NCBI GenBank assembly: GCA_934630385.1
Contig: CAKTWE010000019.1
Span: forward strand, 1 to 27,467
Direction: 5' to 3'
Source: an uncultured Collinsella sp.
GTDB lineage: Bacteria; Actinomycetota; Coriobacteriia; Coriobacteriales; Coriobacteriaceae
Length of the DNA stretch: 27,467 bases
Part shown: one piece after another, positions 1 to 6,582 of the stretch
Numbering within the stretch: position 1 is the first letter of the stretch
How the letters are laid out: each line of letters starts with the position of its first letter
Program-made: the position numbers and the translations under genes
The notes under the pieces: generated by a model
Seen by the model: only the letters and a program-made list of their open reading frames with translations
Database searches by the model: none
Told to the model about the DNA's origin: nothing

Positions 1-327
1 GTCTTGCGCAGGACTGTAGAGCAGGGACCTTAATATATTTCTCCGGCCCTCCGCCGTGCTCGGGAGCCATCCACGCACTTTACCTGCGTAAACAATGTGA
101 GTGAAATATGAATCTCGATGGATACGCCCGCAGCCGTGTATACTAAACAGCTGTGTGTAACCAGGGGAGTATTCTGGCTGGACAAAATGCCTGCTTAATA
201 GGGTTGTCAGGTAGTCCGGGCGAAATACAAGGCTGGGGAGCACGTCGTGTAAGTAGTGGTCCTCTAGGGGCGTACGCTCGGTGGTGTACGCATTGTCCCA
301 AGACCACGCGAGAGTTGGGATCATATC
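1..327 (+). promoter_or_regulatory. Non-coding leader region upstream of rplC
   Basis: No convincing gene is visible in this stretch. In most bacteria rpsJ lies immediately upstream of rplC, but no S10 sequence can be read here in any frame. The region holds TATACT at 139-144, a plausible -10 hexamer, inside an element repeated before rplB. No good -35 hexamer sits 16-18 bp upstream of it. If this is the promoter, rplC would have a leader of about 175-180 nt. The promoter assignment is an inference. Confidence 0.4.
118..143 (+). repeat. 26-bp repeat, copy A (upstream of rplC)
   Basis: This sequence matches 1983-2008 at 23 of 26 positions; the differences are at positions 6, 14 and 16. It contains ACGCCCG and ends with CCGTGTATAC. 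It can fold into a short hairpin (ATACG with CGTGT, one U-G pair, 8-nt loop). It may be a shared promoter or operator, or an RNA element. The repeat itself is seen directly; its role is inferred. Confidence 0.7.
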
Positions 328-948
328 TTGATCAGCATGATTCTCGGCCGCAAGATTGGCATGACCCAGGTTTGGGACGAGGACGACAACGTCGTTCCCG
401 TCACGGTCATCCAGGCTGGCCCCTGCGCTGTCTCGCAGGTTAAAACTCAGGCAACCGACGGCTATGACGCCGTCCAGATCGGTTTCGGCGACATCAAGGC
501 CAAGAACGTGAACAAGCCCATGGCTGGTCACTTCGCCAAGGCTGGCGTCGAGCCTGTCCGCTTCCTTCGTGAGGTCCGCGTCGAGAATGGCGAGGAGCAC
601 AAGGTCGGCGAGGTCGTCACCGTCGCTGATTTCGCTGATGTCGAGAAGGTCGACGTCATCGGTACCTCCAAGGGTAAGGGCTTCCAGGGTCGCATCAAGC
701 GCTGGGGTCAGCGCCGCGGTCCTATGACGCATGGTTCTCACTTCCAGCGTCACCCCGGTTCTATCGGTCAGTGCGCCTATCCTGCGCGCGTCCTCAAGGG
801 CGTCAAGATGGCCGGTCACATGGGTAACGAGCGCGTTACCGTCAAGAACCTTTCCGTTGTCCGCATCGATGCCGAGCAGAACCTCATCTTGGTCAAGGGC
901 GCTGTCCCGGGTGCCAAGAATGGTCTCGTCGCCATCCGTATGGCCTAA
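328..948 (+). CDS. rplC: 50S ribosomal protein L3
   Basis: L3 is a primary 23S rRNA-binding protein needed early in 50S assembly. The protein is 206 aa and carries the family N-terminus [12 protein letters not shown] and the central basic segment around [23 protein letters not shown] chose the TTG start at 328 because its four residues before [10 protein letters not shown] match the usual length of Gram-positive L3. ATG at 337 is the alternative, and neither has a strong Shine-Dalgarno sequence. It is the first gene of the operon here; the usual upstream neighbour rpsJ is missing. Confidence 0.95.
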   Translation: MISMILGRKIGMTQVWDEDDNVVPVTVIQAGPCAVSQVKTQATDGYDAVQIGFGDIKAKNVNKPMAGHFAKAGVEPVRFLREVRVENGEEHKVGEVVTVADFADVEKVDVIGTSKGKGFQGRIKRWGQRRGPMTHGSHFQRHPGSIGQCAYPARVLKGVKMAGHMGNERVTVKNLSVVRIDAEQNLILVKGAVPGAKNGLVAIRMA

Positions 949-994
949 GGGCCCAGCCCATTTAGCCCAGCGTCATACCAAGGAGAACACTTAA

Positions 995-1621
995 ATGGCA
1001 AAGTTTGAAGTAAAGAACAGCGAGGGCAAGAAGGTCGCCGAGGCCGAGCTCGCCGCTGAGGTGTACGGCATCGAGCCGAACATCCACGTTATGCACCACA
1101 TCGTCAAGTGCCAGATGGCCTCTTGGCGTCAGGGCACCCAGTCTGCTAAGGGTCGCTCTGAGGTTTCCGGTGGCGGCAAGAAGCCTTGGCGTCAGAAGGG
1201 CACCGGCCGTGCCCGCCAGGGTTCCATCCGTGCTGCCCAGTGGCGTCACGGTGGCGTTGTCTTCGCCCCCAAGCCCCGTTCCTACGCTAAGCGTATGAAC
1301 AACAAGGAGGTCAAGCTGGCTATGCGCTCCGCGCTGTCCGCCAAGCTGGCCGATGGCGAGCTCGTGCTCGTCGACGACTACGGCTTCGAGAAGCCTTCCA
1401 CCAAGGCTGCTGTCGCCATGCTCAAGGCTCTCGGCCTTGAGGGCAAGCGTCTGACCATCATCGTTCGCGATGAGGACGTCAACGCCTACCTGTCGTTCCG
1501 CAACATTCCCAAGACGTTCATCATCACTGCCGACGAGGCCAACACCTACGATCTCGTCAACAACAACGCTGTGCTGATGCCCGCCGACATCGCCGCTCAC
1601 TTCGGGGAGGTGCTTGCATAA
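995..1621 (+). CDS. rplD: 50S ribosomal protein L4
   Basis: L4 binds 23S rRNA, extends a loop into the exit tunnel, and in some bacteria represses its own S10 operon. The 208-aa protein shows the conserved tunnel-loop segment GGGKKPWRQKGTGRARQGS (about residues 60-78) and the C-terminal Rossmann-like domain. Its start is preceded by AAGGAGA at about 980. The stop codon directly abuts the rplW start, so translation of the two is probably coupled. It lies 46 bp after rplC. Confidence 0.97.
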   Translation: MAKFEVKNSEGKKVAEAELAAEVYGIEPNIHVMHHIVKCQMASWRQGTQSAKGRSEVSGGGKKPWRQKGTGRARQGSIRAAQWRHGGVVFAPKPRSYAKRMNNKEVKLAMRSALSAKLADGELVLVDDYGFEKPSTKAAVAMLKALGLEGKRLTIIVRDEDVNAYLSFRNIPKTFIITADEANTYDLVNNNAVLMPADIAAHFGEVLA

Positions 1622-1909
1622 ATGACCGCCCACGAGATCATCATCCGTCCGATCGTGTCTGAGCGTTCCTTCTCTGGCATGGAGCAGAACAAGTACACGT
1701 TCGAGGTCGCCAAGGATGCTAACAAGTATCAGATCAAGGACGCTGTCGAGGAGATCTTCGGCGTCAAGGTCGTTCGCGTGAACACCCTGACGGTCAAGCC
1801 CAAGACCAAGCGCGTGCGCTATGTCGCCGGCAAGACCCGTTCTTGGAAGAAGGCCATCGTCACGCTGGCCGAGGGCGACACCATCGAGGTCTTTGGCAAC
1901 CAGGCCTAA
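1622..1909 (+). CDS. rplW: 50S ribosomal protein L23
   Basis: L23 sits at the tunnel exit and docks trigger factor and SRP. The 95-aa protein has the family pattern IIRPIVSERS near the N-terminus, YTFEVAKDANKYQIKDAVE, and the RRYV-like basic loop (KPKTKRVRYVAGKT). The ATG follows the rplD stop with no gap. Its ribosome binding site is GGGGAGG at 1604-1610, inside the end of rplD. A 179-bp gap with a strong hairpin separates it from rplB, unusual for this operon. Confidence 0.97.
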   Translation: MTAHEIIIRPIVSERSFSGMEQNKYTFEVAKDANKYQIKDAVEEIFGVKVVRVNTLTVKPKTKRVRYVAGKTRSWKKAIVTLAEGDTIEVFGNQA

Positions 1910-1926
1910 GACTCGCTGCTGTTGAG

Positions 1927-1964
1927 TGAGCTCATGCCTCCCAAATAGGGGAGGCGAGAGCTCA
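1927..1964 (+). terminator. Hairpin between rplW and rplB, terminator- or attenuator-like
   Basis: GAGCTC (1928-1933) and GCCTCCC (1936-1942) pair with GGGAGGC (1949-1955) and GAGCTC (1958-1963) around a 6-nt loop, with a 2x2 internal mismatch. The only T tract is TTTT a few bases downstream (1968-1971), so termination is probably partial. It precedes repeat copy B, which contains a -10-like TATACG. It could separate a rplC-D-W segment from rplB onward. Confidence 0.5.
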
Positions 1965-1982
1965 GGGTTTTGGGCGTTCAAA

Positions 1983-2008
1983 ATGGACACGCCCGGAACC
2001 GTGTATAC
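1983..2008 (+). repeat. 26-bp repeat, copy B (upstream of rplB)
   Basis: Second copy of the element at 118-143 (23 of 26 identical). It can form a 5-bp hairpin, ACACG (1987-1991) with CGTGT (2000-2004). The T-to-C difference from copy A keeps pairing with G possible. TATACG at 2004-2009 could act as a -10, which would give rplB a leader of about 75 nt. Confidence 0.7.
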
Positions 2009-2041
2009 GTCCGGTGTCATCGCACCCGAGGCAGAACCTCG

Positions 2042-2085
2042 AATCCCTGTCTGCGATGGCTAACGGATTCCTATTGAAAGGGATT
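2042..2085 (+). promoter_or_regulatory. rplB: Possible rplB Shine-Dalgarno-sequestering stem
   Basis: AATCCCT (2042-2048) is complementary to AGGGATT (2079-2085), which contains the rplB ribosome binding site just before ATG 2089. Pairing would hide the site in a 7-bp stem closed by a 30-nt loop. A translational switch is inferred only from this complementarity. Confidence 0.3.
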
Positions 2086-2088
2086 GTA

Positions 2089-2919
2089 ATGGCTGTAAAG
2101 CACCTTAAGCCGACCTCCGCTGGTAGGCGTTGGCAGACGATCTCCGATTTCTCCGAGATCACCTGCACCAAGCCCGAGAAGTCTCTTCTCGAGCCCCTGC
2201 CCAAGAAGGCCGGTCGTAACAACAACGGCCGCATCACCACCCGCCACCAGGGCGGCGGCGTGAAGCGTCGTTACCGCGTGATCGACTTCAAGCGCAACAA
2301 GGACGGCGTGCCCGCCAAGGTTGCCACGATCGAGTACGATCCGAACCGTTCCGCTCGCATCGCTCTGCTGCACTACGCTGACGGTGAGAAGCGCTACATC
2401 CTGGCCCCCAAGGGCCTCGAGGTCGGTCAGACCATCATGTCCGGTTCTGACGCCGACATCAAGCCGGGCAACGCTCTGCCCCTCGCCGACATCCCCGTCG
2501 GTACGCTCATCCACGCCGTCGAGTTCCAGCCGGGCAAGGGCGCTGCTATCGCCCGTTCCGCCGGTAACTCCTGCCAGCTGATGGGTAAGGAGGGCAAGTA
2601 CGCTATCGTCCGTATGCCTTCCTCCGAGATGCGCCGCATCCTCGTTACCTGCCGCGCCACCGTCGGTGAGGTCGGCAACGCCGATCACGCCAACATCGTC
2701 ATCGGCAAGGCCGGCCGTAAGCGTCACATGAACGTGCGCCCGACCGTCCGCGGTACCGTCATGAACCCTGTCGACCACCCGCACGGCGGTGGCGAGGGCA
2801 AGAACCACACCTCTGGTCGTCCCTCTGTTACCCCCTGGGGTAAGCCGACGAAGGGCCTTCGTACGCGCAAGAAGAAGAAGGTCTCGAACCAGCACATCAT
2901 TCGTCGCCGTAAGAAGTAA
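2089..2919 (+). CDS. rplB: 50S ribosomal protein L2
   Basis: L2 is a core 50S protein close to the peptidyl transferase centre and subunit bridge B7b. The ATG at 2089 starts [15 protein letters not shown], gives the standard length of 276 aa, and has AAAGGGA upstream. An in-frame start at 2014 would add an unconserved 25-residue tail and was rejected. The family signature [11 protein letters not shown], with its essential histidine, is present near residue 230. The C-terminus is strongly basic. It is followed closely by rpsS. Confidence 0.97.
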   Translation: MAVKHLKPTSAGRRWQTISDFSEITCTKPEKSLLEPLPKKAGRNNNGRITTRHQGGGVKRRYRVIDFKRNKDGVPAKVATIEYDPNRSARIALLHYADGEKRYILAPKGLEVGQTIMSGSDADIKPGNALPLADIPVGTLIHAVEFQPGKGAAIARSAGNSCQLMGKEGKYAIVRMPSSEMRRILVTCRATVGEVGNADHANIVIGKAGRKRHMNVRPTVRGTVMNPVDHPHGGGEGKNHTSGRPSVTPWGKPTKGLRTRKKKKVSNQHIIRRRKK

Positions 2920-2951
2920 TTTCGGATACCGAGTTTTAGGAGAAAGCACTT

Positions 2952-3212
2952 ATGAGCAGAAGTCTCAAAAAGGGCCCGTTCGTGGAGACTCGCCTTCTCT
3001 CGCGTATCACCGCGATGAACGAGGCTGGCAAGAAGGACGTCGTGAAGACCTGGTCCCGCGCGTCCACCATCTTCCCCGAGATGGTTGGTCACACCATCGC
3101 CGTCCACGACGGCCGCAAGCATGTGCCCGTGTATGTTACCGAGTCCATGGTTGGTCACAAGCTCGGCGAGTTCGCGCCGACTCGTACGTTCCGTGGCCAC
3201 AAGGCCAAATAG
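2952..3212 (+). CDS. rpsS: 30S ribosomal protein S19
   Basis: S19 binds 16S rRNA in the 30S head with S13. The 86-aa product begins [12 protein letters not shown] and contains the conserved segments [21 protein letters not shown] and [17 protein letters not shown]. Its start has TTTTAGGAGAAAG upstream. Length and motif order are standard, and it lies between rplB and rplV as in the canonical S10 order. Confidence 0.97.
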   Translation: MSRSLKKGPFVETRLLSRITAMNEAGKKDVVKTWSRASTIFPEMVGHTIAVHDGRKHVPVYVTESMVGHKLGEFAPTRTFRGHKAK

Positions 3213-3226
3213 GGGGTTAACCGTAA

Positions 3227-3598
3227 ATGGCAACTAAGTCTATTGAAACTGAGGCCACCGAGGTTCGCGCCGTCGCTAAGTACGTGCGTGTTTCCCCCAG
3301 CAAGGCCCGCCTGGTGGTCGATCTGATCCGCCGCAAGCCTGTCGCTCAGGCCTTCGACATCCTCCACTTCTGCGACCGCGCCGTCGCCGTGGATGTCGAG
3401 AAGGTTCTCCGTTCCGCTGTTGCGAACGCCGAGAACAACAACGGTCTGCGTGCCGACAACCTGGTTGTCGCCGCTGCCTATGTTGACGAGGGTCCGACGC
3501 TTAAGCGCATCCGTCCCCGCGCCAAGGGTTCCGCTTCTCGCATTCTGAAGCGTACTTCCCACATCACCGTCGTCGTTGCTCCTCGAAAGGAGGCGTAA
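3227..3598 (+). CDS. rplV: 50S ribosomal protein L22
   Basis: L22 lines the nascent-peptide tunnel with a long beta-hairpin. The 123-aa protein has the conserved core [20 protein letters not shown] and the C-terminal hairpin region [29 protein letters not shown]. It starts 14 bp after rpsS. The N-terminus is slightly longer than in E. coli (about 12 extra residues before the core), as is common in Gram-positives. Confidence 0.97.
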   Translation: MATKSIETEATEVRAVAKYVRVSPSKARLVVDLIRRKPVAQAFDILHFCDRAVAVDVEKVLRSAVANAENNNGLRADNLVVAAAYVDEGPTLKRIRPRAKGSASRILKRTSHITVVVAPRKEA

Positions 3599-3604
3599 AG
3601 CTGT

Positions 3605-4315
3605 ATGGGTCAGAAAGTCTACCCCACCGGCTTCCGTCTTGGCATCACCGAGAACTGGCGCTCCCGCTGGTTCGCAGAGAAGGATTACGCTAAGACCCTC
3701 GGTAACGATCTCGAGATCCGCAAGTACCTCGAGAAGCGTCTTTCCCGCGCAGCTGTCTCCCGTGTCGAGATCGAGCGCGCTGGCGACAAGGTGAAGGTCA
3801 TCATCCTCACCGCTCGCCCCGGCGTTGTCATCGGTAAGAAGGGTGCCGAGATCGATACCCTCCGCACCGAGCTCGAGAAGGTCGCTGGCGTCTCCAAGGG
3901 CCAGCTCTCCGTCGACGTTGTCGAGATCAAGCGCCCCGAGCTCGACGCCAACCTCGTTGCTCAGTCTATCGCCGAGCAGCTCGAGGGCCGCGTTGCCTTC
4001 CGTCGCGCTATGCGCAAGGCTGTCCAGTCCGCCCGCAAGGCCGGCGCTAAGGGCATCCGTATCCAGTGCTCCGGTCGTCTCGGCGGTGCCGAGATGGGCC
4101 GTCGTGAGTGGTACCGCGAGGGTCGCGTGCCTCTGCACACCCTCCGTGCCAAGATCGACTACGGCACGGCTGTCGCCAGCACCACCATGGGCGCTTGCGG
4201 CGTGAAGGTCTGGATCTACCTGGGCGAGAAGCTCCCGGGCCAGCCTGTTCCCAACCCTGCACTCGAGGGCTCTTCCCGTCCTCGTCGTCGTAACTCCGAG
4301 AGGAGGGGTCAGTAG
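3605..4315 (+). CDS. rpsC: 30S ribosomal protein S3
   Basis: S3 is a head protein at the mRNA entry channel with helicase-associated basic residues. The 236-aa product starts [14 protein letters not shown], has a type II KH domain ([11 protein letters not shown], about residues 75-85), and carries the C-terminal signature [21 protein letters not shown]. The AAAGGAGG ribosome binding site lies at the end of rplV. Its stop overlaps the rplP GTG start by one base (TAGTG), indicating coupling. Confidence 0.97.
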   Translation: MGQKVYPTGFRLGITENWRSRWFAEKDYAKTLGNDLEIRKYLEKRLSRAAVSRVEIERAGDKVKVIILTARPGVVIGKKGAEIDTLRTELEKVAGVSKGQLSVDVVEIKRPELDANLVAQSIAEQLEGRVAFRRAMRKAVQSARKAGAKGIRIQCSGRLGGAEMGRREWYREGRVPLHTLRAKIDYGTAVASTTMGACGVKVWIYLGEKLPGQPVPNPALEGSSRPRRRNSERRGQ

Positions 4316-4818
4316 TGCTTGCCCCTAAGCGTATTCTTCACCGCAAGGTGCAGCGTGGCTCCATGAAGGGCCAGGCCAAGGGTAATACCGAGCTGCATTT
4401 CGGCGAGTTTGGTATCCAGGCTCTCGAGGCCCATTGGATCACCAACCGTCAGATCGAGGCCGCTCGTATTGCCATGACCCGCTACATGAAGCGTGGCGGT
4501 CGTGTCTACATCACGATCTTCCCCGATAAGCCCATCACCAAGAAGCCTGCCGAGACTCGCATGGGTTCTGGTAAGGGTAACCCCGAGGAGTGGGTGGCCG
4601 TCGTCAAGCCTGGCCGTATCATGTTCGAGGTCAAGGGCGTGCCCGAGGAGGTCGCTCGCGAGGCTCTGCGTCTTGCACAGCACAAGCTTCCCATCAAGAC
4701 CAAGATTGTTGCTGCCAAGAACGCTGAGCAGCGCATCGAGAAGGAGATGGCTGAGGAGGCCGCTCTCGAGGCCAAGTGGGCTGCTGAGGACGCCGCCGCC
4801 GCCAAGGAGGAGAACTAA
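4315..4818 (+). CDS. rplP: 50S ribosomal protein L16 with long acidic C-terminal tail
   Basis: L16 binds near the A-site tRNA elbow. The GTG start at 4315 gives [19 protein letters not shown], the standard family start, followed by the conserved G-S-G-K-G-x-P-E-x-W-V motif near residue 85. The protein is 167 aa, about 30 more than the usual 137-140. The extra residues form an Ala/Glu-rich, probably helical tail ([20 protein letters not shown] and on). The stop overlaps the rpmC start (TAATG). Confidence 0.96.
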   Translation: MLAPKRILHRKVQRGSMKGQAKGNTELHFGEFGIQALEAHWITNRQIEAARIAMTRYMKRGGRVYITIFPDKPITKKPAETRMGSGKGNPEEWVAVVKPGRIMFEVKGVPEEVAREALRLAQHKLPIKTKIVAAKNAEQRIEKEMAEEAALEAKWAAEDAAAAKEEN

Positions 4819-5033
4819 TGAAGCCCGCAGAGATTCGTGAGCTCTCGGACGCTCAGCTCGTTGAGAAGCTGAAGGAAATGCGCGCCGAGCTCTTTAACCT
4901 TCGTTTCCAGATGGCCACCAGCCAGCTGGACAACACCGCTCGCGTCAACACCGTGAAGAAGGACATCGCTCGCGTCCTCACGGAGCAGCGCGCCCGCGAG
5001 ATCGCAGCGGAGAAGTCCGCTGTCGCCGAGTAG
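4818..5033 (+). CDS. rpmC: 50S ribosomal protein L29
   Basis: L29 is a small helical-hairpin protein at the tunnel exit beside L23. The 71-aa product has the signature LFNLRFQMATSQLDNTARVNTVKKDIARVLTEQ in its second half, shown by L-F-N-L-R-F-Q and R-x-x-x-V-K-K-D-I-A-R. It overlaps the rplP stop by one base and is followed 16 bp later by rpsQ. Confidence 0.96.
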   Translation: MKPAEIRELSDAQLVEKLKEMRAELFNLRFQMATSQLDNTARVNTVKKDIARVLTEQRAREIAAEKSAVAE

Positions 5034-5049
5034 GACCTAAGGAGAGAAC

Positions 5050-5310
5050 ATGACTGATTCGCGTAACTCGCGTAAGGTCCGTACGGGTGTCGTTACCTCC
5101 GTCTCCGGTGCCAAGACCATTGTTGTCACCATCACCGAGCGCAAGCGTCACCCCAAGTACGGCAAGATGATGACCAGCTCCAAGAAGCTGCACGCTCACG
5201 ATGAAGAGTGCACGGCTGGCGTGGGCGACACTGTCCGCGTTATGGAGACCCGTCCTATGTCCAAGATGAAGCGTTGGCGCCTCATCGAGGTCGTCGAGCG
5301 CGCTAAATAA
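5050..5310 (+). CDS. rpsQ: 30S ribosomal protein S17
   Basis: S17 is a primary 16S rRNA-binding OB-fold protein. The 86-aa product shows the expected pattern RKVRTGVVTSVSGAKTIVVT, then RHPKYGKMMTSSKKLHAHDE and GDTVRVMETRPMSKMKRWRL. TAAGGAGAG lies just upstream of the ATG. It ends the S10-type gene block; a 118-bp gap follows before rplN. Confidence 0.96.
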   Translation: MTDSRNSRKVRTGVVTSVSGAKTIVVTITERKRHPKYGKMMTSSKKLHAHDEECTAGVGDTVRVMETRPMSKMKRWRLIEVVERAK

Positions 5311-5428
5311 GCAGTCGCTCTTACGACTTGTACGTTTCCGAAGATGTGCGTATGCCTGGCTTGCATACCACGGGCCGTATAAAGGCTGCGCACCTCTCTT
5401 CGGTTCTTAGTTCGGAGGAACATCTACC
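5311..5428 (+). promoter_or_regulatory. Structured gap at the rpsQ-rplN (S10/spc) junction
   Basis: This gap contains a hairpin, GTATGC (5350-5355) with GCATAC (5363-5368) around CTGGCTT. It can be enclosed by GTGCG (5346-5350) pairing with CGCAC near 5389, though the two pairings compete for base 5350. TTGTAC about 5328-5333, 17 bp from TATGCC, is a weak promoter candidate. GGAGGAAC serves as the rplN ribosome binding site. The function of the structure is unknown. Confidence 0.35.
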
Positions 5429-5797
5429 ATGATTCAGATGCAAACCATGCTGAACGTCGCCGACAACTCCGGCGCTCGCAAGATTCGCTGCATCAAGGTG
5501 CTTGGCGGTTCCAAGCGTCGTTATGCAGGCATCGGCGATGTGTTCATCGGTGCTGTCCAGGAGGCTACCCCTGGCGCCAACGTCAAGAAGAAGGACGTTG
5601 TCCGTTGCGTCGTCGTTCGCACCGTTAAGGAGATCCGCCGCAAGGATGGCTCCTACATTCGCTTTGATGAGAACGCCTGCGTTGTCATCAACAACGATGG
5701 TTCGCCCGTCGGCACCCGTATCTTCGGGCCCGTCGCTCGCGAGCTTCGTGACAAGAAGTACATGAAGATCGTCTCGCTCGCTCCCGAGACCCTGTAG
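5429..5797 (+). CDS. rplN: 50S ribosomal protein L14
   Basis: L14 forms intersubunit bridges with 16S helix 14. The product is 122 aa, the canonical length, and starts [19 protein letters not shown]. It carries the family signature [30 protein letters not shown] across residues 58-90 and ends [10 protein letters not shown]. It is the first spc-type gene and is followed 13 bp later by rplX. Confidence 0.97.
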   Translation: MIQMQTMLNVADNSGARKIRCIKVLGGSKRRYAGIGDVFIGAVQEATPGANVKKKDVVRCVVVRTVKEIRRKDGSYIRFDENACVVINNDGSPVGTRIFGPVARELRDKKYMKIVSLAPETL

Positions 5798-5810
5798 TTA
5801 GGGGAGATAT

Positions 5811-6116
5811 ATGTATATCAAGAAGGGCGATAAGGTCCAGGTTCTCTCTGGTAAGGATCGCGGCAAGCAGGGCGTTATCCTGCGTGCTCTCCCCGCCGAG
5901 AACAAGGTCGTTGTCGAGGGCGTTTCGGTCGTCAAGAAGGCCGTCAAGCCCAACGCTGCCAACCAGCAGGGTGGTATCGTTTCGCAGGAGGCTCCCATCG
6001 ATGCCTCCAACGTCAATCTCGTTTGCCCCGAGTGCGGTAAGGTTACCCGCGTCGGTCACGAGAAGGACGGCAAGAACAAGCTGCGCGTCTGCAAGAAGTG
6101 CGGCCACAAGTTCTAA
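5811..6116 (+). CDS. rplX: 50S ribosomal protein L24 with zinc-ribbon C-terminus
   Basis: L24 initiates 50S assembly. The 101-aa product has an N-terminal KOW motif ([20 protein letters not shown]). Its C-terminus has two Cys pairs, CPEC and CKKC, flanking a short basic segment, which is a four-cysteine zinc ribbon of the C+ type. GGGGAGAT precedes the ATG. In the canonical spc order rplE should follow. Here the gene is instead followed by a 6-bp hairpin (6124-6139) and a strong terminator. Confidence 0.96.
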   Translation: MYIKKGDKVQVLSGKDRGKQGVILRALPAENKVVVEGVSVVKKAVKPNAANQQGGIVSQEAPIDASNVNLVCPECGKVTRVGHEKDGKNKLRVCKKCGHKF

Positions 6117-6143
6117 GCTGCCTGCAACTGTTAAGTTGCTAGC

Positions 6144-6180
6144 AAAGGCCCGGATGCCCCACGGCACCCGGGCCTTTTTC
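6144..6180 (+). terminator. Rho-independent terminator of the ribosomal protein operon
   Basis: The left arm at 6144-6158 and right arm at 6163-6177 form a 15-bp GC-rich stem with one mismatch (A6154/C6167), a CCAC loop, and a T-run at 6175-6179. It lies 27 bp after the rplX stop, so transcription probably ends before any rplE-like gene. Confidence 0.92.
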
Positions 6181-6186
6181 TATCCC

Positions 6187-6312
6187 TACTCATTGGGGAC
6201 AGACTTAAATGAGTGCCGTGGAAATGCCCATACTCATTGGGGACAGACTTAAATGACCAGTCGTTGGGGACAGTCCCTATGTGCCGGCAGTTTGGGACGG
6301 TCCTTTGATGTC
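6187..6312. repeat. GGGGACAG-type short repeats (REP-like)
   Basis: TACTCATTGGGGACAGACTT plus AAATGA occurs identically at 6187-6212 and 6231-6256 (44-bp period). It is followed by the palindrome GGGACAGTCCC (6267-6277) and the related TTTGGGACGGTCC (6291-6303). The same GGGGACAG core appears on the - strand in the loop of the hairpin at 8753-8791. Such sequences are often dispersed and mobilised by Y1 (RAYT-like) transposases. That link is family knowledge; no transposase is in the window. Confidence 0.65.
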
Positions 6313-6582
6313 TGGTGCCCCCAGAGGGGTGAAGTAATACAGTTGGCTCTGTCTTTTAGGGCTTTGGTGTTCCGCCCCTTTATGTTTCGCAAAGATCGTC
6401 GCATGCGCATTTACGCGCATAGCTATGCGCGATAATGCGCATAGCCGCGCAAATATCTGCCAGCTATGGCTAAATAATGACCGATAAGCAAATAAACACG
6501 CAAACACGAGCAGATGCGCGCGTGTTTGTGCGAATATAGAGCTATCAGAAATGCAAGACGTTCTATGACACAGGAGGCACAT
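6313..6582 (+). promoter_or_regulatory. Upstream region of the oxidoreductase-DeoR operon
   Basis: No gene is seen here. It is distinctly AT-richer than its surroundings and contains a large palindrome (listed separately). A second inverted repeat pairs CGCAAACACG near 6500 with CGTGTTTGTGCG near 6522-6533. GATAAT at 6431-6436 is a possible -10 lying inside the palindrome. CAGGAGG at 6571-6577 is the ribosome binding site that fixes the start at 6583. Confidence 0.4.
6403..6442. promoter_or_regulatory. 40-bp near-perfect palindrome, candidate DeoR operator
   Basis: The centre, CGCGCATAGCTATGCGCG (6414-6431), is a perfect 18-bp palindrome. Flanking ATGCGCATT (6403-6411) mirrors AATGCGCAT (6434-6442), with only the bases between imperfect. 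The half-site ATGCGC therefore occurs four times. It lies 140 bp upstream of the operon that encodes a DeoR-type repressor, so it may be that repressor's operator. This is inferred from position and symmetry. Confidence 0.55.

Noticed and set aside
1..327. Remnant of rpsJ
   Set aside because: No frame shows S10 motifs; the 96-codon frame starting at 153 looks like random sequence.
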